Source: Firmicutes bacterium HGW-Firmicutes-16
GTDB taxonomy: Bacteria > Bacillota > Clostridia > Oscillospirales > Oscillospiraceae
Direction: 5' to 3'
Assembly (NCBI GenBank): GCA_002841545.1
Contig: PGZZ01000009.1
Coordinates: forward strand, 1 to 64,000
Length of the DNA stretch: 64,000 nucleotides
Positions 1 to 8,252 of the stretch are shown here, piece after piece. Positions within the stretch are counted from its first letter, which is position 1; the number at the start of each line of letters is the position of its first letter. Under the pieces are notes generated by a model. The model was given only the letters and a program-made list of their open reading frames with translations, was not told the origin of the DNA and searched no databases. The position numbers and the translations under genes are program-made.

Positions 1-125
1 GAAAGGCAAAGCTAAAGGGCTTGCCGCCTGCAATTCACAGACAACAAGCCCTCGAGGCTGCTTAACAAATTATTCGTCTAACTTTTTGGGGTCATTTCAT
101 AAAGACCGCCTTAAATAATTCTGTT

Positions 126-830
126 TTATAGCGCAAAGCCGCCGTCCACGCCGATAACTTGACCCGTCACAAAGCCGGCTTTGTCGGAGGCGAGGAAGGC
201 TGCAAGCTCCGCAACCTCAGAAGTCCTGCCGATACGGCAGAGAGGGGTTTGATCAATTAACCGCTCCTTTTCGTCAGAAGAAAAGCCTGACATCATGTCA
301 GTTTCGATAACGCCGGGCGCTATGCAGTTTGCTCTGATGCCCGAAGGCCCGAGTTCCTTGGCAAGCGATTTCGTGAGGCCTATCACCGCGGCCTTGGAAG
401 CGGAATATGCCGCTTCGCATGAGGCACCGTGAATCCCCCAGACGGACGACACGGTTATAATGGAGCCTTCTTTATTGGTAACCATAGACGGAAGAGCGCA
501 TTGTACGCAGTTATACACTCCATCTACGTTGACAGCGAAGATTCTGCGCCATTTTTCAGGAGAAATGTCCGAAAAAAGGCCGTATTCCGAAATTCCTGCA
601 TTGCAGACGAGAACATTTAGCTCGCCGATTTCGTCAAACATTGAACGAACCTGCGCAAGGTCCGAAACATCTGCCCTGACGGCAATTCCTCCGATTTCCT
701 CCGCGAGAGCGAGGGCTTTTTCGCGTGAATTCAGGTAATTGATATAGACTTTTAAACCGTCCTTAGAAAGCGCGCGGGCGATTGCCTCGCCGATACCTCT
801 CGAAGCGCCTGTGACAAGAGCAGTTTTCAT
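126..830 (-). CDS. fabG: FabG-like short-chain dehydrogenase (3-oxoacyl-ACP reductase family)
   Basis: A 234-residue classical SDR enzyme, expected to reduce 3-oxoacyl-ACP with NADPH in cytosolic fatty acid elongation. The nucleotide-binding TGASRGIG motif lies at about residues 7-14, NAG at 77-79, and the catalytic triad is S129, Y142 (in YSASK) and K146, with the usual 13-residue Ser-Tyr spacing. The C-terminus keeps the family's TGQ..GVDGG signature. I chose the start at 830 because AGGAAGG lies just upstream; the reading frame stays open 30 bases further. It is divergent from the PASTA gene and has no fab neighbours, so a role as another SDR oxidoreductase cannot be excluded. Family assignment is firm; exact substrate is inference. 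Confidence 0.85.
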   Translation of the reverse strand: MKTALVTGASRGIGEAIARALSKDGLKVYINYLNSREKALALAEEIGGIAVRADVSDLAQVRSMFDEIGELNVLVCNAGISEYGLFSDISPEKWRRIFAVNVDGVYNCVQCALPSMVTNKEGSIITVSSVWGIHGASCEAAYSASKAAVIGLTKSLAKELGPSGIRANCIAPGVIETDMMSGFSSDEKERLIDQTPLCRIGRTSEVAELAAFLASDKAGFVTGQVIGVDGGFAL

Positions 831-930
831 GTTTATAAACCTTCCTTTCGCGAAACTCAAGGCGAAAATAGCGTTAAACTATTATAACATATATTGCGCT
901 TTGTGAGAATTACTGCATGATAATAGATGT

Positions 931-959
931 TTGAAAAATACACATATGTGTGATAAAAT
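931..959 (+). promoter_or_regulatory. SigA-type promoter of the PASTA gene with palindromic spacer
   Basis: TTGAAA at 931-936 and TAAAAT at 954-959 are separated by 17 bases, with a TG extension in front of the -10. The spacer contains the perfect 12-base palindrome ACACATATGTGT (940-951), which could be an operator. Confidence 0.6.
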
Positions 960-1013
960 ACAAGCTACGGCGGTTTGGCGCAAGTACACGCCGCTATTAG
1001 GAGGTTAACTGTT

Positions 1014-2285
1014 ATGCGGACAATCATCTGCAAAAAATGCGGAAAAGAAATAGACGCTTCTTTGGGCGAATGCCCGAGCTGTGGAGCGGTGTACTACATA
1101 TTGCCGGATGAAGACAAAAAGCTTGAGTGGGCGATGAGCACCGACTCTGATATAGACGACACAAAAATTCTGCGAGCAGTAGAAGCAAACCCCAGCCACG
1201 GCGCAGCGAGTCACAGCACTCGAGATATTTTCAATGCGGACAACGACGAACTGTTCAATACCCGTAGGTGGAAACTGAGCGAGGAGCAGGAGCTAGACAA
1301 TGCCAACCGTCCGATAACTGAGGAAAGAGCGGCTCCGCCGGTGCAGCGTCCCAGTCAGCCGCGTCCTGTCCGGCAGACTGCGAAACCCGAGATTTCACGT
1401 CCCGTTGCCTTAAAGAGCCAGCCGACGCAAAAGGATAAAGAAAAGGAGCTTCGAAAGAAGCAGCTCATTGTTTCCGCTGTCGCGCTACTCGCTGTTTTGA
1501 CGCTCGTGCTTTCTTTCATGGGAGGATTGTTCGATTTCAGTGGTAGCGAAAACAAAGAAGAAATGCAGAAGCTTGTTGGAATGCCGGAGGAATCTGCAAT
1601 CACAATACTTGACGCTTTGGAGCTAAAGGTCACCACTAAGACTGAAGCAAGCGATGAGGCTGTCGGAATAGTCATAAAGCAGAGTATAGACGAAGGCGAA
1701 AAAGTCAAGAAGGGCGATAAAATAACCATCACCGTTTCGTTGGGACAGCCGGTGTCTGCTTCCGAAAGCGCGGAATACATCGAAGTGCCGACGCTGACGA
1801 AAAAAACATATGACCAGGCAAAGCAAATTCTTTCCGATATGGGGCTTAAGATAAATCGTGGAGAGGACGTTTTCAGTGATGAGGACATCGGCCTCGTGGT
1901 TTCCCAGTCACCGATGAAGGCTGCACAGATTAAAAAGGGCGAAACGGTTACTGTCTCTGTTTCAAAAGGACTTGAGCCTTCTCCCTCGCCTGAAGCTCAT
2001 ACGATCAGCGTTACTGCGGGCAAGGGCGGCAGCATAAGCCCCAAGGGAGCCGTTTCGGTTGCAGACGCAGAGGATCAGACGTTTACAATTACTCCGGAGT
2101 CGGGCTATGAGATATTCGAAATCAAGGTCGACGGAACAAGCATAGGTGCGCCTTCAAGCTATACGTTTACAAAGGTTACCGACAATCATACGATATATGC
2201 GGTTTTCAGGCAGACAACTTCAACATCACCCACACCGTCTCCGACACCAACGACAAACCCGGTTTCAAATACCGACATCGGATAA
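1014..2285 (+). CDS. Zinc-ribbon, PASTA and InlB-like repeat membrane protein
   Basis: A 423-residue protein with an unusual domain order. An N-terminal zinc ribbon (CKKCGKEI...CPSCG, residues 6-24) is followed by a charged linker with a Pro/Gln-rich stretch, one transmembrane helix at about 150-172, two PASTA domains (about 180-320), and a C-terminal repeat resembling the divergent InlB B-repeat fold (TISVTAGKGGSISPKG...), ending in a Ser/Thr/Pro tail. PASTA domains bind muropeptides or beta-lactams, usually as the sensor of PrkC-type Ser/Thr kinases, but no kinase domain is present. The topology implies a cytosolic zinc ribbon and external PASTA repeats. The start follows AGGAGG by 7 bases. 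Function is inferred as cell-wall sensing or anchoring; no named family covers the whole protein. Confidence 0.8.
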   Translation: MRTIICKKCGKEIDASLGECPSCGAVYYILPDEDKKLEWAMSTDSDIDDTKILRAVEANPSHGAASHSTRDIFNADNDELFNTRRWKLSEEQELDNANRPITEERAAPPVQRPSQPRPVRQTAKPEISRPVALKSQPTQKDKEKELRKKQLIVSAVALLAVLTLVLSFMGGLFDFSGSENKEEMQKLVGMPEESAITILDALELKVTTKTEASDEAVGIVIKQSIDEGEKVKKGDKITITVSLGQPVSASESAEYIEVPTLTKKTYDQAKQILSDMGLKINRGEDVFSDEDIGLVVSQSPMKAAQIKKGETVTVSVSKGLEPSPSPEAHTISVTAGKGGSISPKGAVSVADAEDQTFTITPESGYEIFEIKVDGTSIGAPSSYTFTKVTDNHTIYAVFRQTTSTSPTPSPTPTTNPVSNTDIG

Positions 2286-2329
2286 AATGAGCAAAAAGCT
2301 AACTCAGAAAGAAAAGCTGAAGGTGCGCT

Positions 2330-2797
2330 TCAAAGCCTGAGTATACGGCAGGATATTTCGCCCTTGTCGTCTATAATGACTTCCGCATAGCTCGGACTTG
2401 GAGCAAAGCCGCAGGCACCCGGATTAAGGACATATATCCCTCCGGACGTTGAGCAGTTTGCTACATGAGTGTGACCGAACATCACAAGGTCGGCGCCTCT
2501 GGCACAAGCTTCGTCAATGAGCGACTCAAAACTCCACTTCACTCCATAGATATGTCCGTGAGTAATGAATATTTTTGCTTTTCCAACCGGAAAGAAATCT
2601 GTATCCGGAAGGATGGAGCCAATATCGCAGTTTCCCCGAACCGCTCTGAGCGGAATTTGGGGGAACTGCGTTTCTATTTTTGAAACATCCCTGCCGCCAT
2701 CACCGAGATGGACGATCATGTCGGGTTCACTGCTCCCGATTGCGCGCAGCATTCCGGAGGAGTTCCCGTGAGAATCAGAAAAAACCAAGAGCTTCAA
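2330..2797 (-). CDS. yfcE: YfcE/MJ0936-type metallophosphodiesterase
   Basis: A 155-residue calcineurin-like phosphoesterase of the YfcE/YsnB type, which hydrolyses phosphodiesters with a bimetal centre. All metal motifs are visible in order: FSDSHGN near residue 6, HLGDGGRD near 31, RGNCD near 54, ITHGH near 74, and MFGHTH near 105. Length is typical of the family. The start is TTG, preceded by AGGAGA. It converges on the PASTA gene with only 44 bases between stops and no clear terminator there. The physiological substrate is unknown. Confidence 0.85.
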   Translation of the reverse strand: MKLLVFSDSHGNSSGMLRAIGSSEPDMIVHLGDGGRDVSKIETQFPQIPLRAVRGNCDIGSILPDTDFFPVGKAKIFITHGHIYGVKWSFESLIDEACARGADLVMFGHTHVANCSTSGGIYVLNPGACGFAPSPSYAEVIIDDKGEISCRILRL

Positions 2798-2909
2798 TAC
2801 AGCATCTCCTAAAAAATATACTAAGCTATAACGGATTTGAATTCAAAGGTAACCGCTGCGGATAATCTGAATATACTGAACTGAAAGAGTATCTTCGGGA
2901 GGTGCCGGT

Positions 2910-3152
2910 ATGAATAATTTTGACAAAATGAGCAAGGAACTGCTCAAAGGCGGAAAAGCAGGAGAGATAAATAAGGTCGTAAACTCGCCGGAGGGTAAGA
3001 AAATCGGCAGCATGGTGGACGGAAACGCGCTTAAAAAAGCTGTAGCCACAGGGGATAACGAGACCATGAACCGTATCCTCGGCCAGTTTCTGTCGACCGA
3101 TGAGGGCAAATCTCTTGCGAAAAAGATAAGCGAGAATTTCGGAAAAAAATAG
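2910..3152 (+). CDS. Small hypothetical protein, first gene of the Gly-rich operon
   Basis: An 80-residue charged, soluble protein that I do not recognise. It is Lys/Gly/Asn-rich, with no signal peptide or membrane segment, and appears mostly helical (MNNFDKMSKELLKGG...ENFGKK). GGAGGTG precedes the ATG at good spacing. It is followed after 18 bases by the next gene, and the three genes 2910-4187 read as one operon. The pattern of two short helical proteins plus a glycine-rich repeat protein resembles sets of small spore-associated proteins in spore-formers, but that is inference only. Confidence 0.7.
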   Translation: MNNFDKMSKELLKGGKAGEINKVVNSPEGKKIGSMVDGNALKKAVATGDNETMNRILGQFLSTDEGKSLAKKISENFGKK

Positions 3153-3170
3153 GACTGGGAGGGTCAGGCT

Positions 3171-3596
3171 ATGAGCGATCTGGAGGGAATGATTAACGGG
3201 ATACTTTCAAATCCCGAAGAAATGAAAAAAATCATGGATATGGCCGGCAAGCTTATGGGCACGGAAGACGGTCAAACGCCTTCAATGCCCTCGGGATCCG
3301 CGCCGAGCGAGACTCCGTCGCTTGAATCATTACTGCCGGGAGTAGACATAGCCAGTCTGGCTTCGACGGCGCAAACTCTGCTGGGCAACGACACAATCAG
3401 AAAGCTGCTATCAGGACCCTTGGTTAAAAACATTATTGGTGAAACATTACATCCGAATAACGACAAACGCGAGCTGTTTAATGCATTGAAACCATGGCTT
3501 TCGGTAGAAAGAAGAGCTAGGCTCGAAAAAGCGATAATATTCGCAAAAGCCATGCGTGTTGTGGGAGTAGCAACGCCGCTTATCAGGGGAGGGTAG
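3171..3596 (+). CDS. Hypothetical protein with conserved clostridial C-terminal helix pair
   Basis: A 141-residue protein. The N-terminal third (LEGMINGILSNPEEMKKIMD, residues 4-23) looks like a helical oligomerisation segment, followed by a Ser/Pro-rich linker and then a helical region. The C-terminus has LFNALKPWLSVERRARLEKA (about residues 101-120), a layout I know from unnamed proteins of Oscillospiraceae-like genomes. No signal peptide is present. The RBS is GGGAGGG. Only 3 bases separate its stop from the next ATG, so the two are probably translationally coupled. Function unknown. Confidence 0.72.
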   Translation: MSDLEGMINGILSNPEEMKKIMDMAGKLMGTEDGQTPSMPSGSAPSETPSLESLLPGVDIASLASTAQTLLGNDTIRKLLSGPLVKNIIGETLHPNNDKRELFNALKPWLSVERRARLEKAIIFAKAMRVVGVATPLIRGG

Positions 3597-3599
3597 AAA

Positions 3600-4187
3600 A
3601 TGAAAAGATATATCGGTAACACCGGCGTATACGAGAGATTGCCGGAACCGGATACTTTCATAGTTTCTCAACCTTTGCAGGAGTCCGGCGCGGTGAGTGA
3701 AATATTAAGAAAACCGTCGAGTCAGTCGGGTAATCTCGGCGGACTCGAAGGTTTTCTCGGTGGTCTCGGAGCCAAGCCGGGCGGCGGATTAGGCAATATA
3801 CTCAGCGGCCTCAGCGGAAATTCGGGTGGTGGACTGGGCAATATACTCAGTGGCCTCGGTGGAAGTTCTAGTGGAGGACTGGGAAGCCTGCTCAGCGGCC
3901 TTGGTGGAAAATCAGGCGGTGGGCTCGGTAGTATACTCGGTGGACTCGGAGGCGGACAGGGAGGAATACTCAGTGGTCTTGGCGGCGGACTTAGTGGTAT
4001 ACTTGGCGGACTCGGCGGAAAGCCGGGCGAAGGAGGGGGAGGAATACTCGGAGGCTTACTCTCAAGAATTACAAGACCCAACCTTGAGCTTGAGGATATA
4101 ATCCTGGTCGCTGTTTTCTACCTGCTTTACCGTGAGAGCAAGGACATTGAGTTCCTGCTGATTGCAGGAGCTATGCTATTTCTTTAA
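3600..4187 (+). CDS. Glycine-rich tandem-repeat protein with hydrophobic C-terminus
   Basis: A 195-residue protein: a short N-terminal region (1-45), a long low-complexity Gly/Leu/Ser core (about 48-155) built from 15-residue units of the type GLGNILSGLGGKSGG, and a C-terminal segment LELEDIILVAVFYLLYRES followed by a short hydrophobic end. The final segment looks membrane-associated. Repeats of GGLGG with alternating hydrophobic residues suggest a self-assembling structural protein, possibly of the spore surface; that is inference. It is the last gene of the 2910-4187 operon. Its stop overlaps the stop of the convergent gene on the other strand within the palindrome TTAA at 4184-4187. Confidence 0.78.
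   Translation: MKRYIGNTGVYERLPEPDTFIVSQPLQESGAVSEILRKPSSQSGNLGGLEGFLGGLGAKPGGGLGNILSGLSGNSGGGLGNILSGLGGSSSGGLGSLLSGLGGKSGGGLGSILGGLGGGQGGILSGLGGGLSGILGGLGGKPGEGGGGILGGLLSRITRPNLELEDIILVAVFYLLYRESKDIEFLLIAGAMLFL
3784..3960 (+). repeat. 45-bp in-frame tandem repeat coding for Gly-rich units
   Basis: About four imperfect copies of a 45-bp unit encode 15-residue GLG..LSGLGG.SGG units. Shorter GGLGG-type repeats continue to about 4050. Copies differ at many third positions, so this is an old coding repeat rather than a recent slippage array. Confidence 0.75.
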
Positions 4188-4900
4188 GGTACATCAAACA
4201 CGCTTTCGGAGGGAGTTGAAAGTTCAGTGGATACGGATTCCATTGAATAGATTAACTTACCTCCGTCGTATTTGCTTGCGGATACGAGAAGTCCTGTATC
4301 AATCGCAACAAACAACTGGTTTACATAATCAAGCGTGCCGCTTTTATATTCGACATATATGCAGGGTTGACCAGACTGCGCGATATAGTAAGCGTCAATA
4401 ATGTCCTCCTGCGGGATATCCATAATATACTCGTAGGTGATAAGACCGGAAAATCTATCGACTTCCTCAGCTACGGTGCTTTCCCCGAGCTTTGATTGAA
4501 AAACTCCGGAAGAACCGTCATACCAGACATAAAGGTCGCTTCCGCGTACAAGTATATTCCTGACAGTTTTATTCTTTGAAATACTGAGTCTTATGTTTTC
4601 ACCCGATTGCCAGTAGTTGAGGGTCTCTTCGCTGTGACCTCCGTCCCAAACGGACTTAACAGTATAGGAGCGCGAAAAGCTCTCCGGACGCACCAAAGTT
4701 CCGAGGGCTGTCTTGACTGTTTTGGGATTTACCTCAATGCGGTCGACGCCGTCATTGATAAAGCCTCCGCTGCTTTCGGCTGCAGGTGAGGGCAGAGAGA
4801 CCACATGAGAATTGTCTTTCTGCGTATACGATATTACAAGAAAGGCGGCCGCGGCAAGTATTACTGCGACCATTATTCCGATAATGATACTCTTTCTCAT
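4184..4900 (-). CDS. Membrane-anchored hypothetical protein
   Basis: A 238-residue protein with a short positively charged N-terminus and one transmembrane helix (about residues 4-24), then an extracytoplasmic domain with alternating beta-strand character that resembles outer-surface or sporulation-associated proteins of Clostridia. There is no lipobox Cys. The start codon overlaps the stop of wecB as ATGA (4897-4900), so it is translationally coupled to that gene and is the last member of the minus-strand operon starting with the aminotransferase. I do not recognise a named family; function unknown. Confidence 0.7.
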   Translation of the reverse strand: MRKSIIIGIMVAVILAAAAFLVISYTQKDNSHVVSLPSPAAESSGGFINDGVDRIEVNPKTVKTALGTLVRPESFSRSYTVKSVWDGGHSEETLNYWQSGENIRLSISKNKTVRNILVRGSDLYVWYDGSSGVFQSKLGESTVAEEVDRFSGLITYEYIMDIPQEDIIDAYYIAQSGQPCIYVEYKSGTLDYVNQLFVAIDTGLLVSASKYDGGKLIYSMESVSTELSTPSESVFDVP

Positions 4901-6042
4901 GGGCAGAAGTCCTCAGTGCGCTTGTCTCGTGCGCCAAAGCAGAAAAGTATTGCCTCCGCAATTCGAGGACAGGCGTTACCATCTCCGTAGGGGTTTACGG
5001 CCTTTGCCATGCGGTCATACACCGCAGTATCTGTAAGAAGCTCACAGGCAAGTGAATATATGCGCTCTTCCTCGACACCGGCGAGCACGACTGTTCCGGC
5101 TTCTACCGCTTCGGGCCTTTCCGTTTCGCATCTCATAACGAGGACAGGCTTACCCAGAGCGGGAGCTTCCTCCTGAAGTCCGCCGCTGTCGGTCATGATG
5201 AAGTAGCTTTTCGACATGAGTCGGTGCATTTCCATGGCATCAAGCGGTTCGATGAGGCTGATGTTCGGCACACCACTCAAGAATTTTCCGGCGGTTTCGC
5301 GGACATAGGGGCTGAGATGCACGGGATAGACAATTCTCACATCGTTAAAGGTTTCCGCAACGCGTCTCACCGCACGGAAAATGCTCTCCATCGGCTCGCC
5401 GTAGTTTTCACGGCGGTGACAGGTCATCGCAATCACACGACTTGAGCTGAAATCGAGCTCTTTGAGAGTCGCTGTTTTAAAAGCGCCGTCTCCGACAGTA
5501 TATTTCATCGCGTCAATAACGGTGTTGCCGGTGACAAAGATGTTTTCGATTGTGTTTTCCTTGTTCAGGTTTCGTGCGTTCTGTGCCGTGGGCGCGAAGT
5601 GGTAACTCGCGAGACTTCCGATAAGGCTGCGGTTCATTTCCTCGGGGTAGGGCGAATAGCGGTCATAGGTGCGAAGTCCGGCTTCGACATGACCGACAGG
5701 TATTTTCTCATAGAAAGCAGCAAGAGCCGCCGCAAACGCCGTAGTTGTATCGCCATGAACGAGAACAAGGTCAGGCTTCGCTTCTTTGAACACTTTGCCA
5801 AGGCCGTCAAGGACGCTGCTCGTGATATACGACAGGGTTTGACCCTGTTTCATCACGTCAAGGTCATAGTCCGGCTTAATTCCGAAGCAGTTCATCACTT
5901 CGTCCAGCATCTCGCGGTGCTGTGCGGTAACGCAGGCAATGCAGTCAAACTCCGGTCTGCGCTTGAGCTCAAGGTATAAAGGCGCCATTTTGATGGCCTC
6001 GGGTCTTGTGCCGAAAACCAACATTACTCTAATGGGTTTCAT
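4897..6042 (-). CDS. wecB: UDP-N-acetylglucosamine 2-epimerase (non-hydrolysing)
   Basis: A 381-residue enzyme interconverting UDP-GlcNAc and UDP-ManNAc in the cytosol, the precursor step for ManNAc-containing wall polymers. Family signatures are clear: VFGTRPEAIKMAPL near the start, HGDTTTAFAAALAAF, HVEAGLRT, CHRRENYGEP, and a C-terminal TDSGGLQEEAPALGKPVL with conserved Arg/Glu residues. Length is normal. I chose 6042 because GGAGG lies at a good distance; a GTG at 6057 is inside that RBS. The start overlaps the end of wecA by 14 bases, so the two are coupled, and tagA (38568-39326) could use its product. Confidence 0.93.
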   Translation of the reverse strand: MKPIRVMLVFGTRPEAIKMAPLYLELKRRPEFDCIACVTAQHREMLDEVMNCFGIKPDYDLDVMKQGQTLSYITSSVLDGLGKVFKEAKPDLVLVHGDTTTAFAAALAAFYEKIPVGHVEAGLRTYDRYSPYPEEMNRSLIGSLASYHFAPTAQNARNLNKENTIENIFVTGNTVIDAMKYTVGDGAFKTATLKELDFSSSRVIAMTCHRRENYGEPMESIFRAVRRVAETFNDVRIVYPVHLSPYVRETAGKFLSGVPNISLIEPLDAMEMHRLMSKSYFIMTDSGGLQEEAPALGKPVLVMRCETERPEAVEAGTVVLAGVEEERIYSLACELLTDTAVYDRMAKAVNPYGDGNACPRIAEAILFCFGARDKRTEDFCP

Positions 6043-7159
6043 TATCGTCCTCCACACACTTGGCAGCTTTCTCTTTTATAGGCGTTGCCTTCTTTTCGTC
6101 AAAGGCTTCTTTCTTGTCGTGATGCAGCTTGCCATAGACGAAAGCCCACAGAAAGGCGCATAGGCAGAAACCGAGAATCAAAATGAGCGCTTTTATCTCG
6201 CCGCTTGTCGTGATTACAACGGCGGCAAGCCCCAGTATAGCACTGATGGAATAAAGCACAGCCACAGCCTGCTTCTGGCTCAGCCCCATATCAATGAGAC
6301 GATGGTGGAAATGTCCTCTGTCCGGATGCATAGGGCTCTGACCTTTGAAAAGACGGCGGCAGAATGCGAAGACCGTATCAAAAAGCGGAACCGCAACCGC
6401 GAGAAGCGGAACGGCAAAGGACACAACAGCGTAAAACTTAAAAAGCCCGAGTATGGACATGGTCGCGAGCACATAACCCAACAGGAGCGCGCCCGTATCA
6501 CCCATAAATATTTTTGCGGGATTGAGGTTATAGGGCATGAAGCCGATGCAGGCTCCGGCAAGCGCCGCAAGAACAACGGCAACGCTGCCGTCCGAAACCA
6601 GAAGCGCGATGACGAGCATTGTAAGACTGCTAATTGTCGAAACGCCGACAGCGAGTCCATCCAGTCCGTCGATGAGATTTACGGAATTAGTTATTCCGAC
6701 TATCCAAAGTATTGTTATGGGTATCGACAGGTTGCCGAGGATGAGGTAAGCCTTTGAGCTCCACACGGCAGGGTTCGCCAAAACATTGATTTCGACCCCG
6801 TGCAGGACGGCAACGACTGCGGCTAGAATCTGCAAAGTGAGCTTAACCCATGCGTTAAGTGAAATTATATCGTCAATAGCCCCCGTCGCGACGATGATGA
6901 CGCAGCCGAGAAGGATGCCCTGCATCTGACGGGTTATATCTGCGAAAAGAAGTACGCTCAGAAGAAAACCGAGGAAAATTGCTAGTCCGCCCATTCGGGG
7001 TATCGGGTGGTCGTGAACTCTTCTCGCTTCGCCGGGTACATCCATCGCTCCGACTCTTTGAGCAAAGCCTTTAACTATTGGCGTTGCGGCGAAGCTGATG
7101 ATGAAGCCAACCGCAACAGTTATTAATATTCTTATCGCAAGCGTTGTATCTAAAGGCAT
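6029..7159 (-). CDS. tagO: Undecaprenyl-phosphate GlcNAc-1-phosphate transferase (WecA/TagO)
   Basis: A 376-residue polytopic enzyme of the MraY/WecA superfamily that transfers GlcNAc-1-phosphate from UDP-GlcNAc to undecaprenyl phosphate. About ten membrane segments are visible. Conserved cytosolic loops are present: PIPRMGGLAIF, the double-Asp DDIISL, NLIDGLDGLA, the catalytic FMGDTGALLLG, and HPDRGHFHHRL. The first step of teichoic acid linkage-unit or other glycopolymer synthesis fits its coupling to the 2-epimerase. A charged cytosolic tail follows the last helix. Whether the pathway product is a teichoic acid cannot be told from this window. Confidence 0.93.
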   Translation of the reverse strand: MPLDTTLAIRILITVAVGFIISFAATPIVKGFAQRVGAMDVPGEARRVHDHPIPRMGGLAIFLGFLLSVLLFADITRQMQGILLGCVIIVATGAIDDIISLNAWVKLTLQILAAVVAVLHGVEINVLANPAVWSSKAYLILGNLSIPITILWIVGITNSVNLIDGLDGLAVGVSTISSLTMLVIALLVSDGSVAVVLAALAGACIGFMPYNLNPAKIFMGDTGALLLGYVLATMSILGLFKFYAVVSFAVPLLAVAVPLFDTVFAFCRRLFKGQSPMHPDRGHFHHRLIDMGLSQKQAVAVLYSISAILGLAAVVITTSGEIKALILILGFCLCAFLWAFVYGKLHHDKKEAFDEKKATPIKEKAAKCVEDDNETH

Positions 7160-7218
7160 AGCAATATGTTCCTTTCACTGTACGGAGCTATCCGTGCAAT
7201 TACTGTTTCGCGGAAATT

Positions 7219-8229
7219 CTATCTCTCTACGAACCCGACTTTTTTATATACCTTCCGCAAGGTTTTTGCAGAAGCGTGGGAAGCCTTTTCCGCACCTTCC
7301 TTGTAGATGCTCTCAAGGTAGGTCTTGTCCGCGATTAGACGTTCTGCCTCCTCGCGAATTGGACGCAGAAGTTCGACAACGGCTTCGCCGACTCGTAGCT
7401 TGAAATCTCCGTAGCCCTTGCCGCAGAATTCGTTTTCAATCGCCTCGAAGCTTGCGCCTGTCGCGACGGAATAAATCTGCATCAGGTTCGAAACACCCGG
7501 CTTATCAGACGGATTGCAGCGTACACATGTTTCGCTGTCTGTTACCGCACGCTTAAAGGAACGCATAATCTCATCGGGTTTCTGCATTATATAGATGCAG
7601 CCGCCCGGGTCCTTGTCGGACTTCGACATTTTGCAGTCGGGACTAGACAGGCTCATGATACGTGCGCCGACCTTAGGAATGAACGGTTCTGGCATTTTGA
7701 AGACGTCGCCATAGATGCCGTTAAAGCGAGTGGCAATGTCGCGCGTAATTTCGACGTGCTGTTTTTGATCCTCACCTACGGGCACAAGGTCTGTATGATA
7801 AAGTAAAATATCGGCCGCCATAAGAGCGGGATAGGTGAAAAGCCCTGCATTGATGTTGTCGGCATTCTTTGCGCTCTTGTCTTTGAACTGCGTCATGCGC
7901 GAAAGCTCGCCGAACATGGTGTAGCAGTTCAGAATCCACGCAAGCTCCGCGTGCGCCGGAACATGGCTCTGAATGAAAATGGTGTTCTTCTGCGGGTCAA
8001 GGCCGCAAGCAATGTACTGCGCAAGCTGATTGACCGTGCGTCGGCGAAGCTCCGCCGGATTCTGGCGCGCTGTTATCGCGTGCAAGTCGACTATGCAGTA
8101 ATAGCAATTATAGGTATCCGAAAGCTCAACCCAGTTTTTAATAGCTCCGAGATAGGAGCCGAGGGTTAGATCCCCCGAGGGCTGGATTCCGCTGAATATA
8201 GTTTTCTTGTCGAGTGCTTTTTCGTCCAT
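7219..8229 (-). CDS. trpS: Tryptophan-tRNA ligase
   Basis: A 336-residue class Ic aminoacyl-tRNA synthetase that charges tRNA-Trp. Near the N-terminus FSGIQPSGDLTLGSYLGA carries the HIGH-equivalent region, and KMSKSDKD is the second signature loop. Length matches bacterial TrpS. The frame stays open far upstream into the aminotransferase gene, but AAAGGA and homology fix the start at 8229. It lies 23 bases after the aminotransferase stop and 59 bases before tagO, within the minus-strand operon. No T-box leader is visible. Confidence 0.95.
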   Translation of the reverse strand: MDEKALDKKTIFSGIQPSGDLTLGSYLGAIKNWVELSDTYNCYYCIVDLHAITARQNPAELRRRTVNQLAQYIACGLDPQKNTIFIQSHVPAHAELAWILNCYTMFGELSRMTQFKDKSAKNADNINAGLFTYPALMAADILLYHTDLVPVGEDQKQHVEITRDIATRFNGIYGDVFKMPEPFIPKVGARIMSLSSPDCKMSKSDKDPGGCIYIMQKPDEIMRSFKRAVTDSETCVRCNPSDKPGVSNLMQIYSVATGASFEAIENEFCGKGYGDFKLRVGEAVVELLRPIREEAERLIADKTYLESIYKEGAEKASHASAKTLRKVYKKVGFVER

Positions 8230-8252
8230 TATATTTGATTCCTTTGCAAAGT

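Noticed and set aside
1-65. Tail of a plus-strand gene entering from the left edge
   Set aside because: Two frames are open over this short stretch and neither has a family signature, so the frame cannot be decided.
1355-1888. 177-codon minus-strand frame opposite the PASTA gene
   Set aside because: Shadow of the PASTA coding region, with no RBS and Ser-rich antisense composition.
3784-4050. Repeat array resembling a CRISPR
   Set aside because: Unit length and spacing stay in frame and encode Gly-rich protein; there are no identical repeats with unique spacers and no cas gene.
3722-4081. 119-codon Pro-rich minus-strand frame
   Set aside because: It is the antisense reading of the Gly-rich repeats; Gly codons read backwards give Pro and Ser.
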